This document shows positions 5,400 through 5,436 of a stretch of DNA of 5,436 bases, in pieces. The translations under genes were made by a program, and so were the position numbers. The stretch comes from Deltaproteobacteria bacterium (GTDB taxonomy: Bacteria > Desulfobacterota > Desulfuromonadia > Geobacterales > Pseudopelobacteraceae): assembly GCA_030654645.1 (NCBI GenBank), contig JAURXC010000210.1:1-5436 (forward strand), given 5' to 3'. The notes beneath the pieces are model-generated. The model had not been told where the DNA came from and searched no databases. It saw only the letters and a list, made by a program, of their open reading frames with translations. Position 1 is the first letter of the stretch, and each line of letters begins with the position of its first letter.

Positions 5400-5436
5400 T
5401 CAGGTTTTCACGGAATTGTCGGCATCGCTGATCAGT
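5400..5436 (-). CDS. Possible last codons of a minus-strand gene (almost entirely outside window)
   Basis: The minus strand reads LISDADNSVKT followed by TGA at 5402-5400, with C/G-biased third positions. The stop lies about 37 bases before the hairpin, the usual spacing between a stop codon and a terminator. Only 11 full codons are visible, so no family can be assigned and the frame could be chance. A competing plus-strand reading from a TTG at 5368 also stays open to the edge. Confidence 0.3.
   Translation of the reverse strand, partial: LISDADNSVKT

Overview
The window looks like bacterial chromosomal DNA from a Gram-negative. Coding sequence is moderately GC-rich with C/G-biased third codon positions, and the intergenic DNA is AT-rich. 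Two Sec-exported DUF11-type repeat proteins and a hybrid histidine kinase of the 7TM-PAS-HisKA-HATPase-REC-Hpt type fit environmental Proteobacteria/Desulfobacterota (Geobacter-like bacteria are a reasonable guess). No marker gene fixes the taxon. I see no tRNA, rRNA, CRISPR array or insertion sequence.

Layout. Positions 1-1928 (minus strand) hold a two-gene operon. It starts with a 182-residue secreted protein with one DUF11-like domain. An ATGA stop/start overlap leads into a much larger secreted repeat protein that runs off the left edge (461 residues visible). Both genes have an AGGGGG-type ribosome binding site. Positions 1929-2135 are an AT-rich divergent control region with candidate back-to-back promoters. 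Positions 2136-2789 (plus strand) encode a LuxR/NarL-type response regulator. Positions 2791-5232 (minus strand) encode an 813-residue membrane hybrid histidine kinase. It converges on the regulator with a single base between the stop codons. Positions 5233-5436 hold a strong inverted repeat (likely terminator), the kinase leader and possibly the last codons of another minus-strand gene.

How the genes may work together. The kinase carries the full set of phosphorelay residues: His369, Asp651 and His775. The neighbouring regulator supplies the terminal receiver (Asp63) and a DNA-binding domain. The inferred route is membrane signal, His369, Asp651, His775, Asp63, then promoter binding. The regulator's nearest target would be the divergent region it shares with the exported DUF11 operon, so autoregulation plus control of the surface proteins is the simplest hypothesis. 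It is inference from gene order, not shown by the sequence.

The families are all known. The points that stand out are the one-base convergent kinase/regulator junction without a terminator, the Arg in place of the conserved receiver Lys, the short Hpt end, the A-DUF11-A module layout of the large exported protein, and the same-strand arrangement of the kinase and DUF11 operon around an opposing regulator.
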